From: Streptomyces rhizosphaerihabitans
GTDB taxonomy: Bacteria; Actinomycetota; Actinomycetes; Streptomycetales; Streptomycetaceae
DNA: 64,000 nt
NCBI RefSeq assembly: GCF_025399795.1
Contig: NZ_JAODTZ010000019.1
Location: 1-64,000 of the forward strand
Direction of reading: 5' to 3'
Shown here: piece after piece, positions 7,568 to 15,349 of the stretch
Position numbering within the stretch: position 1 is the stretch's first letter
Layout of the letters: each line of letters opens with the position of its first letter
Position numbers and translations under genes: made by a program
Notes under the pieces: generated by a model
The model's input: only the letters and a program-made list of their open reading frames with translations
The model's database searches: none
Told to the model about the DNA's origin: nothing

Positions 7568-9442
7568 ATGAGGAGATCCACCAGAAGATCCACCCGGGCG
7601 GTCCGGCTGATCGTCGCGGGGCTGCTCGCCACCGCGGGATTCACGGCGGCAGCGCCCGCGCACGCCGCGGGCGAACAGGTCACCGCCTATCTGACGACGA
7701 CCGACGACGACGGCGGACGCCATGTCGTGCGCGGGCTCCAGGCTCAGGCTCCGTTCGCCTTCCAGTCGGGCAGCGGCGGCAGCGGCGAGAACATCACCGT
7801 CGACGAGAACACCCGGTACCAGACCTTCACCGGCGGGGGCGCCTCCTTCACCGACACCGCGGCCTGGCTGATGAACAGCAGCGGCGCGCTGTCGCAGAGC
7901 ACCCGCGACGCGACGATGCGCAAACTGTTCTCACCGACGGACGGGATCGGACTGTCCTTCCTGCGCAATCCGATGGGCGCCTCCGACCTCGCACGCTACG
8001 GCTACACCTACGACGACGTGCCGGCCGGGCAGAGCGACCCGAACCTGGCGCAGTTCTCCGTCGCGCACGACCTGGCCGACGTGGTACCGCTGACCAAGCA
8101 GGCGCTCCAGCTCGATCCCTCCCTGACGGTGATGGCCTCACCGTGGACGGCACCGGCCTGGATGAAGGACAGCGGGTCGCTCAACGGCGGCTGGCTGAAG
8201 TCCGAGGACTACGGCGCGTACGCCTCGTACTTCGTCAAGTACCTTCAGGCGTACAAGGACCAGGGCGTTCCCGTGTCGTACGTGACCGTCCAGAACGAGC
8301 CGACATGCTGCTCCGGCTATCCGTCGATGAGCTGGAACGCCTCGGGCCTCGCCTACTTCACGAAGAGCGAGCTGCTGCCGAAGCTCAACGCGTCCGGTCT
8401 GTCGACGAAGGTGCTGGCGCACGACTGGAACTGGGACGTGTACGACTCCTACGCCGCGGGGACCGTCGACGACGCCGCGGTCCGCTCGAACGCCAACTTC
8501 GGCGGGATCGCCTGGCACGGCTACGGCGGTGACGTCACCAAGCAGACGAGCGTGCACAACCAGTACCCGGGCCTCGACGCCTTCGGGACCGAGCACTCCG
8601 GCGGCACCTGGATCGCCAACCAGCAGCGCGAGGACATGCTCAACATCGTCGACTACACCCGCAACTGGGCGAAGTCGGTGACCAAGTGGTCGCTCGCCGT
8701 GGACCAGAACAAGGGCCCGCACAACGGGGGTTGTGGCACCTGCACCGGGCTCATCACCGTGCACAACGGGGACGGGGCGAGCGGGACGGTCGACTACACG
8801 GTCGAGTACTACACGATGGGGCATCTGACGAAGTTCGTCCGGCCCGGGGCGCAGCGGATCGCCTCCACGGCATCCTCGGCCGTCCCGAACGTCGCCTGGC
8901 GCAACCCTGACGGTTCGAAGGCGCTGATCGCCTACAACGACGGCTCGGCCGCCAAGTCGGTCACCATCAACTGGGGTGGCCAGCACGCGACTTATTCACT
9001 GCCGGGCAAGACCTCGGCGACGTTCACCTGGTCCGGGACGCAGTCGGGCGGGGGCAGCCGGTCGGGGGCGTTCGTCGGCCTGGCCGGCAAGTGCCTGGAT
9101 GTGGCGGGCGGTTCGAGCGCCAACGGCACGGCGGTGCAGCTCTACGACTGCAACGGGTCCGCCGCACAGTCCTGGACGGTCCAGTCCGACGGATCGGTGC
9201 GCTCGCTCGGCAAGTGCCTCGACGTCACATCGGGGTCGACGGCCGACGGCGCGAAGGTGCAGTTGTACGACTGCAATGGAACCGCCGCACAGCAGTGGTC
9301 GTACAACTCCGCCACCGGTGATGTGGTGAATACGGCGGCCAACAAGTGTCTGGATGTCACGGACAACTCGTCGGCGAACGCCGCGCGGGCACAGATCTGG
9401 TCATGCACGGGGGCCGCCAACCAGAAGTGGCTGCTCCAGTAG
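7568..9442 (+). CDS. Secreted GH30 glycosidase with C-terminal ricin-B (CBM13) lectin domain
   Basis: 624 residues. A basic, hydrophobic signal peptide ends AHA at about residue 33. The GH30 (beta/alpha)8 plus side-sheet catalytic part spans about 75-485, with FTGGGASFTDTAAW, the acid/base Glu244 in VTVQNEP and the nucleophile Glu342 in FGTEHSGG; these match GH30 subfamily enzymes such as beta-1,6-glucanase or glucosylceramidase. Residues about 500-624 form a ricin-B trefoil with three KCLDV/QxW repeats (QSW, QQW, QKW) for polysaccharide binding. The divergent GH3 enzyme could finish digestion of the oligosaccharides released. Substrate is inferred from family only. Confidence 0.92.
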   Translation: MRRSTRRSTRAVRLIVAGLLATAGFTAAAPAHAAGEQVTAYLTTTDDDGGRHVVRGLQAQAPFAFQSGSGGSGENITVDENTRYQTFTGGGASFTDTAAWLMNSSGALSQSTRDATMRKLFSPTDGIGLSFLRNPMGASDLARYGYTYDDVPAGQSDPNLAQFSVAHDLADVVPLTKQALQLDPSLTVMASPWTAPAWMKDSGSLNGGWLKSEDYGAYASYFVKYLQAYKDQGVPVSYVTVQNEPTCCSGYPSMSWNASGLAYFTKSELLPKLNASGLSTKVLAHDWNWDVYDSYAAGTVDDAAVRSNANFGGIAWHGYGGDVTKQTSVHNQYPGLDAFGTEHSGGTWIANQQREDMLNIVDYTRNWAKSVTKWSLAVDQNKGPHNGGCGTCTGLITVHNGDGASGTVDYTVEYYTMGHLTKFVRPGAQRIASTASSAVPNVAWRNPDGSKALIAYNDGSAAKSVTINWGGQHATYSLPGKTSATFTWSGTQSGGGSRSGAFVGLAGKCLDVAGGSSANGTAVQLYDCNGSAAQSWTVQSDGSVRSLGKCLDVTSGSTADGAKVQLYDCNGTAAQQWSYNSATGDVVNTAANKCLDVTDNSSANAARAQIWSCTGAANQKWLLQ

Positions 9443-9476
9443 GGCGGGCCCTGTCCCGCCGGTGAGGGGGACGGGC

Positions 9477-9965
9477 ATGAGACGTGCGGGAACGGCGGCG
9501 GCCGGTGTCGTCGCCGGGGCACTGCTGCTCAGCGGATGCGGGGCGGTCGATCTGCCGCTCGCCGGGGTCCGGATGGGGGCGGACGGGGTGCCGTACGCCC
9601 TGATCCGGCCCTGTGGTGACGACACGTACCGCAAGCCGTCGCTCGACGGATGGGCCGGGGGCGACGGGAACGGACCGGCCACCACCGGCTGGGACGTACG
9701 GAAGGAGGAGCTGAGCGGGGACGCGGAGTTCCCGCTCTTCTCGCCGCCGGGCACCTGGCGGGCCCGGCACCGGGGTGCCCGGCGGCTGCTTCCCGGGCAC
9801 CACTACTCGCTCGGCTTCGGCCACTACGTCACCGGCGACTCCTACAACGGGGTCGTCGACTTCTCCACCGGTGACATCGCCGCGCTGAAGCCCGGCCAGG
9901 TATGGGCCGACGACCGGGCGATGAGCCTCGGCGAGTTCGAGAAGCTCGCCGAGGACTCCTGCTGA
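9477..9965 (+). CDS. Small lipoprotein, unknown function
   Basis: 162 residues from ATG 9477, preceded by GAGGGGGACGGGC. The N-terminus MRRAGTAAAGVVAGALLLSGCG is a lipoprotein signal with lipobox LSGC, so the protein should be lipid-anchored on the outer face of the membrane. The mature part contains YALIRPCGDDTYRK, GTWRARHRGARRLLPGHHYSLGFG and a C-terminal Cys; I recognise no domain. It lies 34 bases after the GH30 gene and may be cotranscribed. It converges on cimA with only 7 bases between stop codons. Confidence 0.8.
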   Translation: MRRAGTAAAGVVAGALLLSGCGAVDLPLAGVRMGADGVPYALIRPCGDDTYRKPSLDGWAGGDGNGPATTGWDVRKEELSGDAEFPLFSPPGTWRARHRGARRLLPGHHYSLGFGHYVTGDSYNGVVDFSTGDIAALKPGQVWADDRAMSLGEFEKLAEDSC

Positions 9966-9972
9966 GGCGGAC

Positions 9973-11577
9973 CTACGCGGCCGGCTCGACGCCCGCGCGC
10001 AGCAGCCCGTAGGTGTACGCGTCCTCCAGGGCCTGCCAGGACGCGGCGATGACGTTCTCCGCCACGCCGACCGTGGACCACTCCCCCGTGCCGTCGGAGG
10101 TGGAGATGAGGACGCGGGTGGTGGAGGACGTGCCGTGCTTGCCCTCCAGGATGCGGACCTTGTAGTCGACCAGCTCCAGCTTGGCGAGCTGGGGGTAGAG
10201 CGTCTCCAGGGCCACCCGCAGGGCGCGGTCGAGGGCGTTGACGGGGCCGTTGCCCTCGGCGGTGGCGACGATGCGCTCGCCCTTGGCGAAGAGCTTGACC
10301 GTGGCCTCGTTGGCGTGGCTGCCGTCGGGGCGGTCCTCGACGATGGCCCGCCAGGACTCGACCTCGAAGTACGTGCGTGCCTTGCCCTCGGCCTCCTCGC
10401 GCAGCAGGAGCTCGAAGCTCGCGTCGGCCGCCTCGTACGTGTAGCCCTTGAGCTCGCGCTCCTTGACGCGCTCGACGACCCGGCCGACCAGTTCGCGGTC
10501 GTCGCTGATGTCGACGCCGAGTTCCTTGCCCTTGAGCTCGATGGAGGCGCGGCCCGCCATGTCGGAGACCAGCATCCGCATGGTGTTGCCGACCTGCTCG
10601 GGGTCGATGTGCTGGTACAGGTCGGGGTCGACCTTGATCGCGGAGGCGTGCAGGCCCGCCTTGTGGGCGAACGCCGAGACACCCACGTAGGGCTGGTGGG
10701 TGGAGGGGGTCAGGTTGACGACCTCGGCGATGGCGTGCGAGATCCGGGTCATCTCGCGGAGCGCGCCCTCCGGGAGCACCTTCTTGCCGTACTTCAGCTC
10801 CAGGGCGGCGACGACCGGGAACAGGTTGGAGTTGCCGACCCGCTCGCCGTAGCCGTTGGCGGTGCACTGGACGTGGGTGGCGCCCGCGTCGACGGCGGCC
10901 AGGGTGTTGGCGACGGCGCAGCCCGTGTCGTCCTGGGCGTGGATGCCGAGCCGGGCGCCGGTGTCCGCGAGGACGGTGGCGACCACGGCCTGGACCTGTG
11001 CCGGGAGCATGCCTCCGTTGGTGTCGCACAGGACGACGACATCGGCGCCGGCCTCCGCGGCGGCGCTGACGACCGCCTTGGCGTAACCGGGGTTGGCGCG
11101 GTAGCCGTCGAAGAAGTGCTCGCAGTCGACGAAGACGCGGCGGCCCTGGGCGACCAGGTGGGAGACGGTGTCGCGGACCATCTCCAGGTTCTCCTCCAGG
11201 GTGGTGCGCAGGGCGAGTTCGACATGCCGGTCGTGCGCCTTGGCGACCAGGGTGATCACCGGGGCCCCCGAGTCCAGGAGCGCCTTGACCTGGGGGTCCT
11301 CCGAGGCCTTGCCACCGGCCCTGCGGGTCGCTCCGAAGGCCACGAGCTGGGCGTGCTTGAAGTCGATCTCCTGCTGGGCGCGGGCGAAGAACTCGGTGTC
11401 GCGGGGGTTGGCGCCGGGCCAGCCGCCCTCGATGAAGCCCACCCCGAAGTCGTCCAGGTGCCGCGTGATGGTCAGCTTGTCCGCCACGGTGAGGCTGATG
11501 CCCTCGCGCTGCGCGCCGTCGCGCAGCGTCGTGTCGAAGACGTGGAACGCATCGTCGAGCTCGCTGGTTTCCGTCAT
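9973..11577 (-). CDS. cimA: (R)-citramalate synthase
   Basis: 534 residues, the usual length for CimA. The start MTETSELDDAFHVFDTTLRDG follows AGGAGCC. The catalytic TIM barrel begins with FDTTLRDGAQREGISL (metal and substrate site) and carries GIHAQDDTGCAVAN, the His-containing metal loop. The C-terminal part (about 390-530, KGYTYEAADASFELLLREE ... VDYKVRILEGKHGTSS) is the LeuA-type allosteric dimer domain that senses isoleucine. It condenses pyruvate and acetyl-CoA to citramalate, a threonine-independent entry to 2-ketobutyrate and isoleucine; LeuA and LeuB relatives share the fold and pathway logic. A leader with a candidate attenuator precedes it. Confidence 0.93.
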   Translation of the reverse strand: MTETSELDDAFHVFDTTLRDGAQREGISLTVADKLTITRHLDDFGVGFIEGGWPGANPRDTEFFARAQQEIDFKHAQLVAFGATRRAGGKASEDPQVKALLDSGAPVITLVAKAHDRHVELALRTTLEENLEMVRDTVSHLVAQGRRVFVDCEHFFDGYRANPGYAKAVVSAAAEAGADVVVLCDTNGGMLPAQVQAVVATVLADTGARLGIHAQDDTGCAVANTLAAVDAGATHVQCTANGYGERVGNSNLFPVVAALELKYGKKVLPEGALREMTRISHAIAEVVNLTPSTHQPYVGVSAFAHKAGLHASAIKVDPDLYQHIDPEQVGNTMRMLVSDMAGRASIELKGKELGVDISDDRELVGRVVERVKERELKGYTYEAADASFELLLREEAEGKARTYFEVESWRAIVEDRPDGSHANEATVKLFAKGERIVATAEGNGPVNALDRALRVALETLYPQLAKLELVDYKVRILEGKHGTSSTTRVLISTSDGTGEWSTVGVAENVIAASWQALEDAYTYGLLRAGVEPAA

Positions 11578-11689
11578 GGTCTCAAGGCTCCTGTATTGAA
11601 CTCGGTCTACCGGAATGACCGGCTCCACCGTCCCCCAATGATCCCTCGCGCTGCGCTCCCGGCTGAAGGTGGGCCAGAAATGCGAAAAA

Positions 11690-11709
11690 CCCCTCGCGGG
11701 TGCGAGAGG
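11690..11709 (-). terminator. Candidate attenuator terminator in the cimA leader
   Basis: Read on the minus strand: CCTCTCGC-ACCC-GCGAGGGG followed by TTTTT (11685-11689), an 8-bp stem (one G-U pair) with a U tract, rare in this genome. It lies 113 bases before the cimA start and 56 bases after the leader-peptide stop. Because the tetR gene upstream also points this way and ends at 12005, simple termination of that transcript is the alternative. Confidence 0.65.
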
Positions 11710-11764
11710 TCTGCGCGCGGGTCGAGAACGACGGTGTCCGCCCGTACCTGGTCGTACGTGGCGG

Positions 11765-11833
11765 TCACTGCGGACCGGCGCGCCTGCTGCCAATAATCGT
11801 GGCGAACGAGAGCACGGGGGCAGTCTGGCACAT
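11765..11833 (-). CDS. Candidate leader peptide of cimA (22 aa)
   Basis: ATG behind GGGGGCGGT, 22 codons, TGA. The peptide contains VLSFATIIGSRR; both isoleucines use ATT, a very rare codon in Streptomyces, side by side. The stop codon lies 56 bases before the U-tailed hairpin, the same spacing as in the ilvB leader of this window. This suggests ribosome-mediated attenuation by isoleucyl-tRNA charging of a gene for isoleucine synthesis. It is a prediction from sequence only. Confidence 0.5.
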   Translation of the reverse strand: MCQTAPVLSFATIIGSRRAGPQ

Positions 11834-12004
11834 ACCGCCCCCGTGCTCACACGGTGTCTCAGGATGCGAGCACTGGGCTACGTGGTTGGTGCGGATGTAC
11901 GACGAACACGTCCGCGCCCCGGAGGTACCGTCGGGCAGCGGATGCCCGGCGGGGACGAGCGCCGGGCCTGCCCAGGCGTCTGGCCGACTGTCCGCGAACG
12001 CCGT

Positions 12005-12595
12005 TCAGCCCAGCGACTCGTCGAGGAACTCCCGTACGTGGGAAAGGACTTGGTCACGCCCGGTGCCGCGCAGACCGATCGCCACATGGATCGAGAAGCC
12101 GTCGAGCAGGGCACGCAGCCGGGCGGCGAAGCGGTCCGGGTCGACGGCGCGGAACTCACCGCGCGAGACCCCCTCGGCGAGCAGTGCGACGAGGTCCCGG
12201 TGCCAGGCGCCCTCGATGGCCACCTGCCGTTCGCGGGCGTCGTCGTCCGCGTTCTGGGAGTGGTTCCAGACCTCCAGCCACAGCGTCCAGTGCGGGTCCC
12301 GGTGGCCGTCGGGGACGTACAGGGAGACGTAGGCGTCCAGGCGCTCGCGGGCGGTTCCGCGCGCGGCGAGCAGCCGGCCGCGCTCGGCGCCGAGGCGGCC
12401 CTCGCTCCACTCCAGGGTGCGCAGCAGCAGCTCGTCCTTGGACCGGAAGTAGTAGAGGAGGTGGCCGCTGCTCATGCCGACCTCGCGGCCGAGCGCCGCC
12501 ATGGTGAGCTTCTCCAGACCGCGCTCGGCGATCATCTCCATGGCGACGGCGAGGACCTCCTCGCGCGGTGGCGCGTTCTTCCGCGCACCGGCCAT
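12005..12595 (-). CDS. TetR family regulator of the urease/agmatine deiminase operon
   Basis: 196 residues; start MAGARKNAPP chosen because GGGAG lies before it. N-terminal helix-turn-helix at about 10-60 (EEVLAVAMEMIAERGLEKLTMAALGREVGMSSGHLLYYFRSKDEL). The C-terminal ligand domain resembles BetI/RutR-type regulators (WLEVWNHSQNADDDARERQ). It is the last gene of the ureAB-ureC-deiminase run, 16 bases after the deiminase stop. I infer that it binds the TTAGAG/CTCTAA dyad found twice in the ureAB-permease promoter region and responds to a nitrogen compound handled by the operon. Confidence 0.88.
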   Translation of the reverse strand: MAGARKNAPPREEVLAVAMEMIAERGLEKLTMAALGREVGMSSGHLLYYFRSKDELLLRTLEWSEGRLGAERGRLLAARGTARERLDAYVSLYVPDGHRDPHWTLWLEVWNHSQNADDDARERQVAIEGAWHRDLVALLAEGVSRGEFRAVDPDRFAARLRALLDGFSIHVAIGLRGTGRDQVLSHVREFLDESLG

Positions 12596-12611
12596 CCGTG
12601 ACTCCCGATTC

Positions 12612-13649
12612 TCAGACCTTCGGCTGCTGCTGGGTGATGCAGTGGATGCCACCGCCACCCGCGAAGATCGTACGTGCGTCCACCAGGGTCACGGTCCGCT
12701 CCGGGAAGAGCCGCCGGAAGATGCCCGCCGCGATCTCGTCGCGCGGGTCGTCGAAGCCGCACAGGACGACGCCGTCGTTGCAGAGGTAGTGGTTGATGTA
12801 GGAGTAGTCGGCCCAGTGGCCGTCGGCCTCCAGGACCGTCGGGGCCGGGACCTCGACGACCTCGATACGGCGTCCGCGCGCGTCGGTCTGCGCCTTGAGC
12901 AGCCCGATGACCTCCCGGCTCACCTCGTGGTCGGGGTGCGCCGGGTCCTGCTGGGAGTGCGCGACGATCACGCCGGGCCGGGCGAAGGCGGCGACGATGT
13001 CGACGTGGCCGAGCGTGCCGAAGCCGTACGGGGGGTAGTCGCCGGTCAGACCGCGCGGCAGCCAGATCGCCTTCCGGGTGCCGAGCTGGGCGTGGATCTC
13101 CGCCTCGACCTGCTCACGGGTCCAGCCGGGGTTGCGCTCGGGGCCGAGCTGAACGGTCTCGGTGAGCAGCACGGTGCCCTCGCCGTCGACATGGATCGCG
13201 CCGCCCTCGTTGACCAGCCGTGAGGCGTACGCCTTCGCCCCCGCCAGGTCCGCGACCTCGGCGCCGATCTTGGAGTCGTGCTCCCAGCGGGCCCACTCCT
13301 GGGCGCCCCAGCCGTTGAACGTCCAGTCCACGGCGGCGAGTTGCCCCTGCCCGTCAGTGAGGAAGGTGGGGCCGATGTCGCGCATCCAGGCGTCGTCCAG
13401 TTCCCGCTCGACGGTGTCGATGCCGGGGCCGAGGAGTTCGGCGGCCGGTGTGGACTGGCCCGGACCGCACACCACGGTGACCGGTTCGAAGCAGCGGACC
13501 GCGCGGGCCACCGCCGCCCAGGCCGCCCGCGACTCGGCGAGGTCCTCCGGGTTGTCGAAGGTGGGGTTGGGACCCGGCCACGCCATCCAGGTGCGCTCGT
13601 GCGGGGTCCACTCGGCGGGCATGCGGAAGCCGTCGGCGGCAGCAGACAT
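12612..13649 (-). CDS. aguA: Agmatine deiminase
   Basis: 345 residues, full length for the PPAD (peptidyl-arginine deiminase-like) family. Visible motifs: FRMPAEWTPHERTWMAWP at the start, ELDDAWMRDIGPTF, NEGGAIHVDGEGTVLLTE, GHVDIVAAFARPG and the catalytic Cys337 in GGGGIHCITQQQ. It hydrolyses agmatine to N-carbamoylputrescine and ammonia in the cytosol. It sits between ureC (22-base gap) and tetR (16-base gap) in one transcription unit, suggesting joint use of guanidino/urea compounds as nitrogen sources. Confidence 0.92.
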   Translation of the reverse strand: MSAAADGFRMPAEWTPHERTWMAWPGPNPTFDNPEDLAESRAAWAAVARAVRCFEPVTVVCGPGQSTPAAELLGPGIDTVERELDDAWMRDIGPTFLTDGQGQLAAVDWTFNGWGAQEWARWEHDSKIGAEVADLAGAKAYASRLVNEGGAIHVDGEGTVLLTETVQLGPERNPGWTREQVEAEIHAQLGTRKAIWLPRGLTGDYPPYGFGTLGHVDIVAAFARPGVIVAHSQQDPAHPDHEVSREVIGLLKAQTDARGRRIEVVEVPAPTVLEADGHWADYSYINHYLCNDGVVLCGFDDPRDEIAAGIFRRLFPERTVTLVDARTIFAGGGGIHCITQQQPKV

Positions 13650-13672
13650 GGGTGATCCTTAGAGGCTGTCGA

Positions 13673-15349
13673 TTACAGGAAGTACAGGCGGTTGAGGGAG
13701 ACCGAGTCGGCGGGATCGGAGCGCAGCGGTTCGCCGTCGAGGGTGACCAGGCCGGTGCGCCCGTCCACGTCGACCGCTCCGGTACGGGAGTTGAGGCGCA
13801 GGTCGGCGGGGCCGATGCCCCGGGTGCCGCGGACCGCGACACGGCGGCGGCGGGTCGGCATGCTGTCGTTGCCCTGGTCGAGCGCGGCCTGCGCGACGAA
13901 GGCCACCGAGATCTCGGCGGGGGTCGCGCCGTGCGCCCCGAACTGCGGCCCCAGGACCAGGGGTTCACAGGTGTCGGTGGCGGCGTTGGGGTCGCCGACG
14001 ACACCGTAGGCCGGGAAGCCGGACTTCAGGACGAGCTGCGGTTTGGCGCCGAAGTACTCGGGGCGCCAGAGCACGATGTCGGCGAGCTTGCCGGTCTCGA
14101 TGGAGCCGACCTCGTGGGCGAGGCCGTGCGCGATGGCCGGATTGATGGTCAGTTTGGCCATGTAGCGCAGGACGCGTTCGTTGTCGTGGTCCTCGGGGGC
14201 GCCGAACTGGGCCTTCATCTTCCCCGCCATGGCGAAGGTCCGGCGCACGGTCTCGCCGGCGCGGCCCATGCCCTGCGCGTCCGAGGAGGTGATGCCGATG
14301 GCGCCCAGGTCGTGCAGCACGTCCTCGGCGCCCATGGTCCCGGCGCGGATGCGGTCGCGGGCCATGGCGGCGTCGCCCGGCAGGTCGGTCTTCAGGTCGT
14401 GGACGGAGACGATCATGCCGTAGTGCTCGGCGACCGCGTCCCGGCCGAACGGCAGGGTCGGGTTGGTGGAGGAGCCGATGACGTTCGGGACGCCCGCCAT
14501 CTTCAGCACGTTCGGGACGTGGCCGCCGCCGCAGCCCTCGATGTGGAAGGCGTGGATGGTGCGTCCTTCGAGCACCCTGAGGGTGTCCTCGACGGACAGG
14601 CATTCGTTCAACCCGTCGCTGTGCAGGGCGACTTGGACGTCGTGTTCCTCGGCGACCCGCAAGGCCGTGTCCAGGGCCCGGGTATGGGCGCCCATGTCCT
14701 CGTGGACCTTGAAGCCGCTCGCGCCGCCCTCGGCGAGCGCCTCGATCAGCGGCGCGCCGTCGGAGGACGAACCCCGGCCCAGGAAGCCGATGTTGACCGG
14801 CCAGGCGTCGAAGGCGCCGAAGGCGTGGCGCAGCGCCCAGGGCGAGTTGACGCCGACGCCCCACACCGGCCCGAACTCCTGGCCGATGATCGTGGTGACG
14901 CCGGAGGCGAGGGAGGCCTCCATGATGCGCGGCGAGAGCAGATGGACGTGCGTGTCGACCGCTCCGGCGGTGGCGATGAGTCCCTCGCCGGAGACGATGG
15001 ACGTACCGGTACCGACGACGACGTCGACGCCGTCGAGCGTGTCGGGGTTGCCGGCCCTCCCGATCGAGCAGATCCGGCCCTCGCGGATGCCGATGGACAC
15101 CTTGCGGATGCCCTGGACGGCGTCGATCACCACCACGTTGCTGATGACGACGTCGCAGGTGTCCCGGACGGCGGCGGCCTTGAGGTGCAGTCCGTCGCGG
15201 GCGGTCTTGCCGAATCCGGCGAGGAACTCGTCGCCGGGGAGCTGGGCGTCGGACTCGACACGGATGGTCAGCCCGGAGTCGCCGAGCCTGACCCGGTCAC
15301 CGGCGCGGGGGCCGTGGGTGGCGGCGTAGGCGTAGGGATCGATACTCAT
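13673..15349 (-). CDS. ureC: Urease alpha-subunit homologue, flap cysteine replaced
   Basis: 558 residues, collinear with UreC. Nickel-site residues are present: His134 and His136 (DTHVH), Lys214 (SGFKVHED, the carbamylated Lys), His216, His243 (ALHSDGLNE), His269 (HAFHIEGCGGGH) and Asp357 (TSSDAQGMGR), plus the catalytic His317 and Arg333. The usual mobile-flap motif VCHHLD reads SVHDLK here, so the conserved Cys is Val316 and the second His is Asp. The ATG overlaps the ureAB stop (ATGA), giving translational coupling. It should hydrolyse urea or a related amide if nickel is loaded; no ureD/E/F/G genes lie nearby. It belongs to a divergent actinobacterial urease group. Confidence 0.9.
   Translation of the reverse strand: MSIDPYAYAATHGPRAGDRVRLGDSGLTIRVESDAQLPGDEFLAGFGKTARDGLHLKAAAVRDTCDVVISNVVVIDAVQGIRKVSIGIREGRICSIGRAGNPDTLDGVDVVVGTGTSIVSGEGLIATAGAVDTHVHLLSPRIMEASLASGVTTIIGQEFGPVWGVGVNSPWALRHAFGAFDAWPVNIGFLGRGSSSDGAPLIEALAEGGASGFKVHEDMGAHTRALDTALRVAEEHDVQVALHSDGLNECLSVEDTLRVLEGRTIHAFHIEGCGGGHVPNVLKMAGVPNVIGSSTNPTLPFGRDAVAEHYGMIVSVHDLKTDLPGDAAMARDRIRAGTMGAEDVLHDLGAIGITSSDAQGMGRAGETVRRTFAMAGKMKAQFGAPEDHDNERVLRYMAKLTINPAIAHGLAHEVGSIETGKLADIVLWRPEYFGAKPQLVLKSGFPAYGVVGDPNAATDTCEPLVLGPQFGAHGATPAEISVAFVAQAALDQGNDSMPTRRRRVAVRGTRGIGPADLRLNSRTGAVDVDGRTGLVTLDGEPLRSDPADSVSLNRLYFL

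Noticed and set aside
11669..12601. Plus-strand open frame opposite the tetR gene and cimA leader
   Set aside because: No ribosome site and shadow-type composition; the tetR reading has a clear domain match.
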